Shown here: positions 9,400-17,958 of the stretch, in pieces
Layout of the letters: every line of letters starts with the position of its first letter
How positions within the stretch are numbered: position 1 is the stretch's first letter
Source of the DNA: JBDSKH01 sp035556655
GTDB lineage: Bacteria > Actinomycetota > Actinomycetes > Actinomycetales > Microbacteriaceae
DNA: 64,000 bases
Direction: 5' to 3'
Assembly (NCBI GenBank): GCA_035556655.1
Contig: DATMFW010000050.1
Coordinates: 9,038 to 73,037, forward strand
Position numbers and translations under genes: made by a program
Notes under the pieces: generated by a model
Database searches by the model: none
Told to the model about the DNA's origin: nothing
The model's input: only the letters and a program-made list of their open reading frames with translations

Positions 9400-10274
9400 T
9401 CCGCCGGTCGCGGCGACCGCAGGCTGAGCACCGTCGCGGTCATCGTGGCGACCAGAACGCAGGCCAGCACCATGTGGATGCCGACCAGCAGCGGCGGCAG
9501 GCCGGTGCGCGCCTGCGCGAGACCGACGCCGATCTGCACGAGCTCGACGGCGAGAAGAGCACCGACGAACGGGAGCGACGGCACGCGCAGAGCGACGGCG
9601 GCGATCACCAGCGCCAGCGTCAGCCCGAACGTCACGTAGGCCGGCCAGGAGTGCACGTGCTGCATGACCTCGGTGTCGAGACCGTTCCGCGCGGCGGCGT
9701 CGTCGCCGGCGTGCGGCCCGGAACCCGTGGTGAGGATCCCCACGACCACGGTCACGGCGACGACAGCGGACGTCAGATGGGTGAGCACGGCGAACCATCC
9801 GGGTACCGCGCGGACGCCGCGCGGACCGCGCTGCACCCGGTAGACGACGACCGCGGACAGCGCGACCAGGATCACGGAGATCACGAAATGCACCCCGACG
9901 GTGCTGGGATCGAGCGCGCCGAGCACGGCCCGGCCTCCGATGACCGCCTGCAGACCGGTGCCGACCAGCACGAGAACCGCCGGCACGAGCAGGTACGCCC
10001 GCCGGCGGAGGACGATGACCGCGACGACCAGTGCGACAGCGATGAGGCCGACCACCCCCGAGAACACCCGGTTGCCGAACTCGATGATCCCGTGGATCCC
10101 CATCTCCTCGGTCGGCACGAGGGATTCCTCGGTGCACAACGGCCAGGTCGGACACCCCAGCCCGGAGCCGGTGAGCCGCACGGCCCCTCCCGTGCCCACG
10201 ATGAGCGTCTGACTGACGAGCGTCGCCCACGCCACGACGCGCAGCAGAAGGGGAGAAGCGGGGGAGGAGGTCAC
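9396..10274 (-). CDS. ctaA: Heme A synthase (CtaA/COX15 family)
   Basis: Membrane protein that oxidises heme O to heme A, the step after CtaB. The 292-residue product has multiple hydrophobic segments, a paired-cysteine loop GCPTWPLC near residue 43, and conserved histidines in HGIIEFGNR and in the later HVHSW segment. I place the start at GTG 10274 (VTSSPAS) because a TACACT -10 box (10282-10287) lies seven bases upstream, implying a leaderless mRNA. The 29 extra upstream residues of the open frame are unlikely to be made. Confidence 0.93.
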   Translation of the reverse strand: MTSSPASPLLLRVVAWATLVSQTLIVGTGGAVRLTGSGLGCPTWPLCTEESLVPTEEMGIHGIIEFGNRVFSGVVGLIAVALVVAVIVLRRRAYLLVPAVLVLVGTGLQAVIGGRAVLGALDPSTVGVHFVISVILVALSAVVVYRVQRGPRGVRAVPGWFAVLTHLTSAVVAVTVVVGILTTGSGPHAGDDAAARNGLDTEVMQHVHSWPAYVTFGLTLALVIAAVALRVPSLPFVGALLAVELVQIGVGLAQARTGLPPLLVGIHMVLACVLVATMTATVLSLRSPRPAD

Positions 10275-10345
10275 ACCTGTCAGTGTAGGCAGCCACGCGC
10301 GGGGCGCTTTCCGGTTCCCAGGCTGCCCGGCTACCCTGGGGGACC

Positions 10346-11422
10346 GTGCCCGTGAACTCATCCCGCCTGTCCGGAATCGCCGCGCTCGGTGCGCTCGCCC
10401 TGGTGCTCAGCGGCTGCGCCGGCGACGAGCAGGCCGCCGTCGGGGTCGACTCGCTCTCGATCGCCACGCTCGGCCCGGTGACCCCGTCGGAGCAGGCGTT
10501 CGTCGACCGCATGAACGAGCTGTCCGAAGGCTCGATCACCCTCGACGTGACCGAGAACTGGGCGGGCTCGGGTGACGGGCCCGATGAGATCGCCCTGACC
10601 GAGGCCGTCGCAGCCGGCGACGTCGACATCGCCTGGGTGACGGTCCGGTCGCTGCGCGCGATCGGCATCACGGGGATCGACGCCCTCGAGGCGCCGATGA
10701 TGATCCAGACCCACGACCAGCAGCGCGCCGTCGCGCTCGGGGTGCCCGCCGAACTGCTGATGCGCAAGCTGCGCAACAGCCCGGTCCAGGCCCTGGCGAT
10801 GCTTCCCGGCCCGGTGCTGTACCCGATCACGTCGGGAACACCGCTGTTGTCGGCGGCCGACTGGGCGGGCGCCACGTTCCAGGTGGGCGCGGCCGGTGGC
10901 GCGGAGGCGCTGACCGCCGAGACCCTGGGTGCCACCGCATCCGAGGGCGACGGGGGAGCCGCCGACGTCGTCAACGGATCGGTCCAGGCCGCGGCCGCCG
11001 CTCCCGGCGACCTGCCGGCGGCGGGCGTGGCCAAGGACGGACCCGTGATGTCGGCGAGCATGGCCCTCTGGCCGCGCATGTCGATGATCATCATCAATCG
11101 CGATGTGCTGGACCGCCTCACCAGCAGGCAGAACGGCTTCCTGCAGGGCTCGGTGGTCCGGGCCCAGGATTCGGCGATGGCCGCCGGTCCCGACCTCGAG
11201 GCCCAGGTCGCCGCCGCGTGCGAGGCGGGTGCGCTGTTCGGCATCTCCACGCAGGCCGAGATCGACGAGATGCGCGAGCTCGTCAGCAGCGTCTACAGCA
11301 AGCTCTCCGAGGACAAGGCCGACGCGAAACTGCTCACCGCGATCGAGGAGGCGGTGAAGCGTCACGCCGGGACCGGCGCGCTGGTGATCCCGAAGGCCTG
11401 CCGCTGGGTCGCCCCGAAGTAG
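10346..11422 (+). CDS. TRAP-type (DctP-like) substrate-binding lipoprotein
   Basis: Likely extracytoplasmic solute-binding protein. The 358-residue product starts with a positively charged and hydrophobic signal peptide ending in the lipobox LSGC, with the modified cysteine near residue 24. The body resembles DctP-family proteins: TPSEQAFVDRMNELS, AVAAGDVDIAWV and a late SMALWPRMSMIIINRDV region. Substrate cannot be told. No TRAP permease genes lie beside it. Start GTG 10346 is eight bases after a TACCCT -10 box (10332-10337). Confidence 0.75.
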   Translation: MPVNSSRLSGIAALGALALVLSGCAGDEQAAVGVDSLSIATLGPVTPSEQAFVDRMNELSEGSITLDVTENWAGSGDGPDEIALTEAVAAGDVDIAWVTVRSLRAIGITGIDALEAPMMIQTHDQQRAVALGVPAELLMRKLRNSPVQALAMLPGPVLYPITSGTPLLSAADWAGATFQVGAAGGAEALTAETLGATASEGDGGAADVVNGSVQAAAAAPGDLPAAGVAKDGPVMSASMALWPRMSMIIINRDVLDRLTSRQNGFLQGSVVRAQDSAMAAGPDLEAQVAAACEAGALFGISTQAEIDEMRELVSSVYSKLSEDKADAKLLTAIEEAVKRHAGTGALVIPKACRWVAPK

Positions 11423-11428
11423 CATCAG

Positions 11429-11445
11429 CCGCCGGGAACCGGCGG
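11429..11445 (+). terminator. Hairpin after the TRAP-type lipoprotein gene
   Basis: Seven-base perfect stem CCGCCGG/CCGGCGG with a GAA loop, starting six bases after the stop codon. There is no clear T tract, so termination strength is uncertain. It separates the lipoprotein gene from the suf promoter. Confidence 0.5.
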
Positions 11446-11463
11446 ATCACCGGTCCTCCCCTG

Positions 11464-11469
11464 TAAGAT
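11464..11469 (+). promoter_or_regulatory. Candidate -10 box of the suf operon
   Basis: TAAGAT hexamer about 134 bases before the sufB ATG. If used, the operon has an untranslated leader of roughly 125 bases. No SufR-like regulator gene lies upstream and I recognise no operator. Confidence 0.4.
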
Positions 11470-11603
11470 CGAGGGGTTCGCAGCAACGTCGCCGCCGCAA
11501 CGGGATGGCCTGCGGGCCTCCCGGATGGCGTGCGGGGCTCGACGCGATGGAATGCCGACACGGGCGGAATGGTTCGCTTCGGCAGAGAAGAGGTTGCCCC
11601 ACC

Positions 11604-13022
11604 ATGTCTGACGTGCTCATCGACCGACCCGAACTCGCCGGCCTCGGCCAGTACGAGTTCGGCTGGTCCGACTCCGACACCGCGGGTGCCTCCGCACGGC
11701 GCGGTCTCTCGGAAGAGGTCGTGACCGACATCTCCGGGCTCAAGAACGAGCCCGAGTGGATGCTCAAGAACCGTCTCAAGGCCCTCAAGCTCTTCGGCAT
11801 GAAGCCGATGCCCACCTGGGGCGCCGATCTCAGCGGCATCGACTTCGACAACATCAAGTACTTCGTGCGATCGACCGAGAAGCAGGCCTCCTCGTGGGAG
11901 GAGCTGCCCGAGGACATCAAGGCCACCTACGAACGTCTCGGCATCCCCGAGGCCGAGCGCCAGCGCCTGGTCGCCGGCGTCGCCGCGCAGTACGAGTCCG
12001 AGGTGGTCTACCACCAGATCCGCGAAGATCTCGAGGCCCAGGGCGTCATCTTCATGGACACCGACACCGCGCTGCGCGAGCACCCCGAGTTCTTCGAGGA
12101 GTACTTCGGCACCGTGATCCCCGCCGGTGACAACAAGTTCGCCGCGCTCAACACGGCGGTCTGGTCCGGCGGCTCGTTCGTGTACGTGCCCAAGGGCGTC
12201 CACGTCGAGATCCCGCTGCAGGCCTACTTCCGCATCAACACCGAGAACATGGGCCAGTTCGAGCGCACGCTGATCATCGCAGACGAAGACAGCTACGTGC
12301 ACTACATCGAGGGCTGCACCGCCCCGATCTACAAGTCCGACTCGCTGCACTCGGCCGTGGTCGAGATCATCGTGAAGAAGAACGCCCGCGTGCGCTACAC
12401 GACGATCCAGAACTGGTCGAACAACGTCTACAACCTGGTCACCAAGCGCGCCATCGCCCACGAGGGCGCGACCATGGAGTGGATCGACGGCAACATCGGC
12501 TCCAAGGTCACCATGAAGTACCCCTCGATCTTCCTGGTGGGGGAACACGCCAAGGGCGAGACCCTGTCGGTCGCTTTCGCCGGTCCCGGTCAGCACCAGG
12601 ATGCCGGGGCGAAGATGATCCACATGGCGCCGCACACGACGTCCTCGATCGTGTCCAAATCCATCGCCCGCGGCGGCGGACGCGCGGGATACCGCGGCGA
12701 GGTCCGGGTCGATGCGAACGCGCACCACTCGGCGAACACGGTGCGCTGCGATGCACTGCTGGTCGACACCATCTCGCGCTCCGACACCTACCCGGCCATC
12801 GACATCCGGGTCGACGACGTCCAGCTCGGGCATGAGGCGACCGTTTCGCGGGTCAGCGAAGAGCAGCTGTTCTACCTGCAATCGCGCGGCATGCCGGAGG
12901 ACGAGGCCATGGCGATGATCGTGCGCGGCTTCATCGAGCCGATCGCGCGCGAACTGCCGATGGAGTACGCCCTCGAGCTCAACAAGCTGATCGAGATGAG
13001 CATGGAAGGCAGCGTCGGCTAG
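11604..13022 (+). CDS. sufB: Fe-S cluster assembly protein SufB
   Basis: Scaffold subunit of the SufBC2D complex that builds iron-sulfur clusters. The 472-residue product carries the SufB family signatures IEGCTAP near residue 235 and SNNVYNLVTKRA near 272, and the C-terminal beta-helix ending GMPEDEAMAMIVRGFIEP. Start ATG 11604 (MSDVLID) is preceded by AAGAAGAGG. It is the first gene of sufB-sufD-Rieske-sufC-DUF59; all junctions except the last overlap by one to four bases. Confidence 0.97.
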   Translation: MSDVLIDRPELAGLGQYEFGWSDSDTAGASARRGLSEEVVTDISGLKNEPEWMLKNRLKALKLFGMKPMPTWGADLSGIDFDNIKYFVRSTEKQASSWEELPEDIKATYERLGIPEAERQRLVAGVAAQYESEVVYHQIREDLEAQGVIFMDTDTALREHPEFFEEYFGTVIPAGDNKFAALNTAVWSGGSFVYVPKGVHVEIPLQAYFRINTENMGQFERTLIIADEDSYVHYIEGCTAPIYKSDSLHSAVVEIIVKKNARVRYTTIQNWSNNVYNLVTKRAIAHEGATMEWIDGNIGSKVTMKYPSIFLVGEHAKGETLSVAFAGPGQHQDAGAKMIHMAPHTTSSIVSKSIARGGGRAGYRGEVRVDANAHHSANTVRCDALLVDTISRSDTYPAIDIRVDDVQLGHEATVSRVSEEQLFYLQSRGMPEDEAMAMIVRGFIEPIARELPMEYALELNKLIEMSMEGSVG

Positions 13023-14149
13023 TGGCCGAAGCAACCCTCGCGGTCCCGGTGCAGACCCGGTCCGAACGATTCAGGTCGCGCGTCCACGGCGAGTTCCCCG
13101 AGGTGGGCGGGCGCGAGGCGGAGTGGAAGTTCACCCCGGTCGAGCGCATCCGCGACCTGATCGACGGGCGCCTCGACGGATCGCCGTACGCCATTCTGTA
13201 CCCGGAGGTGGCGGGGACGGCGGTCGACTGGATCGATCGCTCGGATGCGCGGATCGGCACCGCGGGCACCCCGGAGGATCGCGCAGCCGCCAACGCCTGG
13301 GGCTCATTCGAGAAGGCCCTCCACATCGACGTCGCCGCCGAAGAGCCCGTCGCGCTGACCGTGACCCGTACCGATCTCGGCACCACCGCACGGGCCGCGC
13401 ACGTCCTGATCACCGCGCAGCCGAACAGCAACGGGCTGGTCGTGCTCGACAGCCGCGGAACCGCCAACCTCGCCGAGAATGTCGAGATCCTGGTCGGCGA
13501 GGGCGCCCACCTGACGGTGGTGAGCGTGCAGGAATGGGCCGAGGACGGCATCCACCTGGCGAGCCATTTCGCGCGCGTGGAACGCGACGGGCGCTTGAAG
13601 CACATCGTGGTCTCGCTGGGCGGCTCGATCGTGCGAATCAACCCGTCGACTCACCTCGCGGGAGCCGGATCGGACACCGAGATGCTCGGCGTGTACTTCG
13701 CCGACGCCGGCCAGCATCTCGAACAGCAGGTGTTCGTGCACCACGACGCCCCGCAGTCCAAGAGCCGCGTCACCTACAAGGGCGCGCTGAACGGTGAGGG
13801 CGCGCACACGGTCTGGATCGGCGACGTGCTGATCGGGCGCAGCGCCGTCGGCACCGACAGCTACGAGCAGAACCGCAACCTGGTGCTCAGCGAGGGCACC
13901 CGTGCCGACTCGATCCCGAACCTCGAGATCGAGACCGGCGACATCGCCGGTGCCGGTCACGCGAGCGCCACGGGCCGCTTCGACGACGAGCACCTCTTCT
14001 ACCTGCAGGCGCGCGGGATCACCGAGCAGGAGGCCCGGCGCCTCGTCGTCCTCGGCTTCCTCAGCGAGATCGTGCAGAAGATCGGCGAACCCGCGCTCGA
14101 GGCGCGGCTGTCGGCCGCTCTGGAGGACGAGCTGGGCGGTGCCCGATGA
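13022..14149 (+). CDS. sufD: Fe-S cluster assembly protein SufD
   Basis: SufB paralogue that forms the SufB-SufD heterodimer of the assembly complex. The 375-residue protein shares the C-terminal SUF fold with SufB: SRVTYKGALNGEGAHTVW, SYEQNRNLVLSEGTRADSIP and HLFYLQARGITEQEARRLV. The GTG start overlaps the sufB stop by one base (TAGTG). Coupled translation with SufB fits their 1:1 complex. Confidence 0.96.
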   Translation: MAEATLAVPVQTRSERFRSRVHGEFPEVGGREAEWKFTPVERIRDLIDGRLDGSPYAILYPEVAGTAVDWIDRSDARIGTAGTPEDRAAANAWGSFEKALHIDVAAEEPVALTVTRTDLGTTARAAHVLITAQPNSNGLVVLDSRGTANLAENVEILVGEGAHLTVVSVQEWAEDGIHLASHFARVERDGRLKHIVVSLGGSIVRINPSTHLAGAGSDTEMLGVYFADAGQHLEQQVFVHHDAPQSKSRVTYKGALNGEGAHTVWIGDVLIGRSAVGTDSYEQNRNLVLSEGTRADSIPNLEIETGDIAGAGHASATGRFDDEHLFYLQARGITEQEARRLVVLGFLSEIVQKIGEPALEARLSAALEDELGGAR

Positions 14150-14475
14150 CGGCCCAGAAGGCGTTGGCGCTCACCGATCTCAGCCCGGATGCGGCGCAGC
14201 GGGTGGTGCTCGACGGCATCCCGATCGCGGTGGTTCTCGACAGTCACGGCACCGTGCACGCCATCGGCGACACCTGCACCCACGGCGACATCTCGCTGAG
14301 CGAGGGTTTCGTCGAGGACGACACCCTCGAGTGCTGGGCGCACGGCTCGAAGTTCGAGCTCACCACCGGCAAGCCCCTCAGCCTCCCGGCCTACGAGCCG
14401 GTCCCCGTCTTCGCGGTCGAGGTCATCGACGGCGACGTGTACATCGATACGGAAAAGAAGCTGGCAACCTCATGA
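14146..14475 (+). CDS. Rieske [2Fe-2S] ferredoxin in the suf operon
   Basis: Small Rieske-type protein of 109 residues. The cluster ligands are visible as C44-x-H46 and C63-x2-H66 (DTCTHGDIS and ECWAHGSKF). It resembles ferredoxin subunits of non-heme iron oxygenases, but no oxygenase gene is present. Between sufD and sufC it may donate electrons during cluster assembly or be a housekeeping client; this role is inference. It overlaps sufD and sufC by four bases each (ATGA). Confidence 0.9.
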   Translation: MTAQKALALTDLSPDAAQRVVLDGIPIAVVLDSHGTVHAIGDTCTHGDISLSEGFVEDDTLECWAHGSKFELTTGKPLSLPAYEPVPVFAVEVIDGDVYIDTEKKLATS

Positions 14476-15230
14476 GCACACTCGAGATCACCGATCTGAA
14501 GGTCTCCATCGAGACCGACCAGGGCACCAAGCACATCCTCAAGGGCGTCGACCTGACGATCGACGAGGGCGAGATCCACGCGGTGATGGGCCCGAACGGC
14601 TCGGGCAAGTCGACCCTCGCCTACACGATCGCCGGGCACCCCCGGTACACCGTCGAGGGCGGCTCGATCACCTTCGACGGGCAGGACGTGCTGGCGATGA
14701 GCGTCGACGAGCGAGCCCGCGCCGGACTGTTCCTGGCGATGCAGTACCCCGTCGAGATCCCCGGGGTGACCGTCACCAACTTCCTCCGCACCGCCAAGAC
14801 CGCCATCGACGGCGAGGCGCCGGCCATCCGCGGCTGGGGTGCCAGCGTGAAAGAGGCCATGGGCAACCTGCGCATGGACCCGGAGTTCGCGGCGCGCAAC
14901 GTCAACGAGGGCTTCTCCGGCGGCGAGAAGAAGCGTCACGAGATCCTGCAGCTCGAGCTGCTGAAGCCGAAGTTCGCCGTCCTCGACGAGACCGACTCGG
15001 GGCTCGACGTCGACGCGCTCAAGATCGTCTCCGAGGGGGTCAACCGGGCGCACGAGGCAACCGGTCTCGGCATCCTGCTGATCACCCACTACACGCGCAT
15101 CCTGCGCTACATCCAGCCCGACTTCGTGCACGTCTTCGTCGACGGCAAGATCGCCGAGGAGGGCGGGCGCGAACTCGCCGACCGCCTCGAGGACGAGGGC
15201 TACGACCGCTACCTGACGGCCGCGAAGTAG
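14472..15230 (+). CDS. sufC: Fe-S cluster assembly ATPase SufC
   Basis: ABC-type ATPase that drives conformational change in the SufBCD complex. The 252-residue product has Walker A GPNGSGKST near residue 39, the signature FSGGEKKR near 148 and Walker B AVLDETDSGLD near 172, the typical SufC form. Start ATG 14472 overlaps the preceding stop (ATGA). Longer in-frame starts run through sufD and the Rieske gene and are shadows. Confidence 0.97.
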   Translation: MSTLEITDLKVSIETDQGTKHILKGVDLTIDEGEIHAVMGPNGSGKSTLAYTIAGHPRYTVEGGSITFDGQDVLAMSVDERARAGLFLAMQYPVEIPGVTVTNFLRTAKTAIDGEAPAIRGWGASVKEAMGNLRMDPEFAARNVNEGFSGGEKKRHEILQLELLKPKFAVLDETDSGLDVDALKIVSEGVNRAHEATGLGILLITHYTRILRYIQPDFVHVFVDGKIAEEGGRELADRLEDEGYDRYLTAAK

Positions 15231-15239
15231 GCTGAGGAC

Positions 15240-15569
15240 ATGCCCACCGCTCTCGAGCCGGCGCTCTTCGACCAGGTCGAAGAGGGGCTGAAGAATGTCA
15301 TCGACCCCGAACTCGGGGTCAACATCGTCGACCTCGGCCTGATCTACGACCTCGCCTGGGATGACGAGAACGACGCGCTGATCATCTCGATGACCCTCAC
15401 GTCGGCCGGCTGCCCGTTGACCGACGTCATCGAAGAGCAGACCGGCCAGTCGCTCGACGGCATCGTGGAGCGTTTCCGCATCAACTGGGTCTGGATGCCG
15501 CCGTGGGGTCCCGAGCGCATCACCGACGATGGCCGCGACATGATGCGCGCCATCGGCTTCGCGATCTGA
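15240..15569 (+). CDS. DUF59/MIP18-family metal-sulfur cluster assembly factor (SufT-like)
   Basis: 109-residue DUF59 protein of the type that ends actinobacterial suf operons. The conserved DPELGVNIVDLGLIYDL segment near residue 22 and the motif TSAGCPLTD near 56, with the family cysteine, are present. It acts in Fe-S protein maturation. It lies nine bases after sufC. Cysteine desulfurase SufS and SufU, which precede it in many actinobacteria, are not in this window. Confidence 0.92.
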   Translation: MPTALEPALFDQVEEGLKNVIDPELGVNIVDLGLIYDLAWDDENDALIISMTLTSAGCPLTDVIEEQTGQSLDGIVERFRINWVWMPPWGPERITDDGRDMMRAIGFAI

Positions 15570-15574
15570 TCAGC

Positions 15575-15616
15575 GATCTCGGTGATCGAGTAGCCGCGCC
15601 GCGGCGTATCGAGATC
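15575..15616. repeat. Interspersed palindromic repeat R2
   Basis: Single diverged copy between the convergent suf operon and bioY. GATCTCGGTGATCGAGTAG is followed by a CGCGCCGCGGCG palindrome and TATCGAGATC. The right edge overlaps the bioY stop codon (15615-15617). The stem differs from R1 but is still palindromic. Confidence 0.7.
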
Positions 15617-16220
15617 AGTCGTTCCGCGTCCGCGACAGCCGTCCCGCGCTCCACCAGGCCAGGGGCAGCAGCCCCGCCGCGATGGCGGCCTTGATCAGTC
15701 CGCCGATGATGAACGGGTACAGCCCGCCCTCGAGCGTCTGCTGCAGGTTCAGGCCCAGCACGACCGCCAGCCACGGCAGGCCGATCGCGAACACCACGAC
15801 GGTCCCGCCGAGGAACGTGGCCGCCGCCTTCAGCAGCCGGCGGTCCCACTGGCGCTCGGAGAGCCATCCGACGAGGAATGCCGAGAAGATGAATCCCACG
15901 ATGTACCCACCGGTCGGACCGGCGACGACGTTCCAGCCGCTGCCGGACTCGCTGAACCACGGCACACCCACGATTCCGGCAATCGCATAGACGATCATCG
16001 CCAGCGATCCGCGCACCGACCCGAGGGCCGCCCCGACCAGCAGCACCGCGAGGGTCTGCCCGGTGACCGGCACCGGCCAGAGCGGCACGTACAGCTGAGC
16101 GAAGCCGCCGACGAGCGCGGCGCCGAGCACCACCAGCGTGATGTCGGTGACGACGTGGCGCGGGATCACGCGGTCGGCGAGGACCAGACGGCGGGGTGCT
16201 GCGGGAGCGAGGGAGGTCAT
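15615..16220 (-). CDS. bioY: Biotin transporter substrate-binding component BioY
   Basis: Membrane S-component of a biotin uptake system (ECF type). The 201-residue protein has about six hydrophobic segments and the family features PVPVTGQTLAVLLVGAALG near residue 49 and GPTGGYIVGF near 101. No bioM or bioN energising genes lie beside it, so it would share a general ECF module encoded elsewhere or work alone. It is divergent from the ABC-F gene. Start ATG 16220. Confidence 0.93.
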   Translation of the reverse strand: MTSLAPAAPRRLVLADRVIPRHVVTDITLVVLGAALVGGFAQLYVPLWPVPVTGQTLAVLLVGAALGSVRGSLAMIVYAIAGIVGVPWFSESGSGWNVVAGPTGGYIVGFIFSAFLVGWLSERQWDRRLLKAAATFLGGTVVVFAIGLPWLAVVLGLNLQQTLEGGLYPFIIGGLIKAAIAAGLLPLAWWSAGRLSRTRND

Positions 16221-16291
16221 GGACGTTAGACTAGCGGGCTGGCCCTTCTGGCCCTTCTGTCGACACCCTCCACAAGAAACGGAACGTCATC

Positions 16292-17890
16292 GTGCTCGCC
16301 GTGCATGACCTCGAGATCCGCGTCGGGGCACGCGTCCTCATGTCGGACGTGAACTTCCGGGTCGATACCGGCGACAAGATCGGGCTCGTGGGCCGTAACG
16401 GCGCGGGCAAGACGACGCTCACCAAGACGCTCGCGGGGGAGGGCCAGCCGAGCGCCGGGCGCATCGAGCGCATCGGAGAGATCGGGTACCTGCCGCAGGA
16501 CCCGCGCACCGGCGATCCCGAGGACACCGCTCGCACCCGCATCCTCGACGCGCGCGGGCTGGGCCGCATCGTGCAGCAGCTGCAGCAGTCGACCCTCGAC
16601 ATGGCCAGCCCGGATGCGGCGGTCAGCGCCGCCGGCATGGCCGCCTACGCGAAACTCGAGGACCGCTTCCTCGCCCTCGGCGGGTACGCGGCCGAAGCCG
16701 AGGCGGCGGCCATCGCCTCGAACCTCGCGCTGCCGGACCGCATCCTCGATCAGCCCCTGAAGACCCTGAGCGGCGGGCAGCGCCGCCGGATCGAACTGGC
16801 GCGCATCCTGTTCTCGGGCGCCGACACGATGATCCTCGACGAGCCGACGAACCACCTGGACGCCGACTCGGTGGTCTGGCTGCGGGAGTTCCTGAAGAGC
16901 TACCAGGGCGGTGTCATCGTCATCAGCCACGACGTCCACCTCGTCGAGGAGGTCGTCAACAAGGTGTTCTACCTCGACGCCAACCGCCAGGTCATCGATG
17001 TCTACAACATGGGCTGGAAACACTACCTGCGCCAGCGTGAGGCCGACGAGGAGCGCCGGAAGAAGGAACGCGCCAACGTCGAGAAGAAGGCGACCACGCT
17101 GCAGCTGCAGGCTGCGCGTTTCGGTGCCAAGGCATCCAAGGCGGCCGCGGCGCACCAGATGGTCGCGCGGGCCGAGAAGATGCTGGCCGGGCTGGACGAG
17201 GTGCGTGTGGCCGACCGGGTCGCGAAGCTGCGCTTCCCGGAGCCCGCTCCCTGCGGCCGCACCCCGCTCGCCGCATCTGACCTGTCCAAGAGCTATGGGT
17301 CGCTGGAGATCTTCGCCGCCGTGGACCTCGCCATCGATCGCGGCTCGAAGGTCGTCGTGCTGGGGCTGAACGGTGCCGGCAAGACCACGCTGCTGCGCAT
17401 TCTGGCCGGCGTGGATGCTCCCGACACCGGAAGGGTGGAACCCGGTCACGGGCTGCGCATCGGGTACTACGCGCAGGAGCACGAGACGATCGATGTCAAG
17501 CGCACCGTGCTGCAGAACATGGTCAGCGCGTCACCCCAGCTGACCGAGACCGAGGCGCGCAAGGTGCTGGGTTCGTTCCTGTTCACGGGCGACGACGGGC
17601 ACAAGCCGGCGGGCGTGCTCTCCGGCGGTGAGAAGACCCGGCTCGCGCTGGCGATGATCGTCGTCTCGGGCGCGAACGTGCTGCTGCTGGACGAGCCCAC
17701 CAACAACCTCGACCCGGCGAGCCGGGAAGAGATCCTGGGGGCGCTGGCAGGCTACTCGGGCGCCGTCGTCCTCGTGTCGCACGACGAGGGCGCCGTGGAG
17801 GCGCTGAACCCGGAGCGGGTGCTGATCCTGCCCGACGGGGTCGAGGATCACTGGAACCCGGACTACGCGGAGTTGATCTCGCTGGCGTGA
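16292..17890 (+). CDS. ABC-F family ATP-binding protein
   Basis: Cytosolic duplicated ABC ATPase of the ABC-F class, which act on ribosomes in translation control or antibiotic protection. The 532-residue product has Walker A motifs GRNGAGKTT near residue 34 and GLNGAGKTT near 356, signatures LSGGQRRR and LSGGEKTR, and a charged linker with KKERANVEKK between the two domains. There is no transmembrane domain. Which ABC-F subfamily is not decidable here. The GTG start follows AGAAACGGAACG. Confidence 0.93.
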   Translation: MLAVHDLEIRVGARVLMSDVNFRVDTGDKIGLVGRNGAGKTTLTKTLAGEGQPSAGRIERIGEIGYLPQDPRTGDPEDTARTRILDARGLGRIVQQLQQSTLDMASPDAAVSAAGMAAYAKLEDRFLALGGYAAEAEAAAIASNLALPDRILDQPLKTLSGGQRRRIELARILFSGADTMILDEPTNHLDADSVVWLREFLKSYQGGVIVISHDVHLVEEVVNKVFYLDANRQVIDVYNMGWKHYLRQREADEERRKKERANVEKKATTLQLQAARFGAKASKAAAAHQMVARAEKMLAGLDEVRVADRVAKLRFPEPAPCGRTPLAASDLSKSYGSLEIFAAVDLAIDRGSKVVVLGLNGAGKTTLLRILAGVDAPDTGRVEPGHGLRIGYYAQEHETIDVKRTVLQNMVSASPQLTETEARKVLGSFLFTGDDGHKPAGVLSGGEKTRLALAMIVVSGANVLLLDEPTNNLDPASREEILGALAGYSGAVVLVSHDEGAVEALNPERVLILPDGVEDHWNPDYAELISLA

Positions 17891-17958
17891 TCTCGACACG
17901 CCGCTTCGCGGCTACTCGATCAGCGGGGGCCGCTTCGCGGCTACTCGATCAGCCGGGG
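17891..17958. repeat. Interspersed palindromic repeat R3 (two units)
   Basis: Starts at the base after the ABC-F stop. TCTCGACACGCCGC leads into the hairpin GCCGC-TTC-GCGGC and CTACTCGATCAGC, and the second unit overlaps the stop of the convergent SURF1 gene (17949-17951). The stem is GCCGC/GCGGC instead of GCGCC/GGCGC as in R1, so both arms changed together. Confidence 0.75.

Noticed and set aside
11334..13034. 566-residue minus-strand open frame over sufB
   Set aside because: Fully antisense to sufB, with no recognisable motif and H/D/V-rich composition typical of a shadow.
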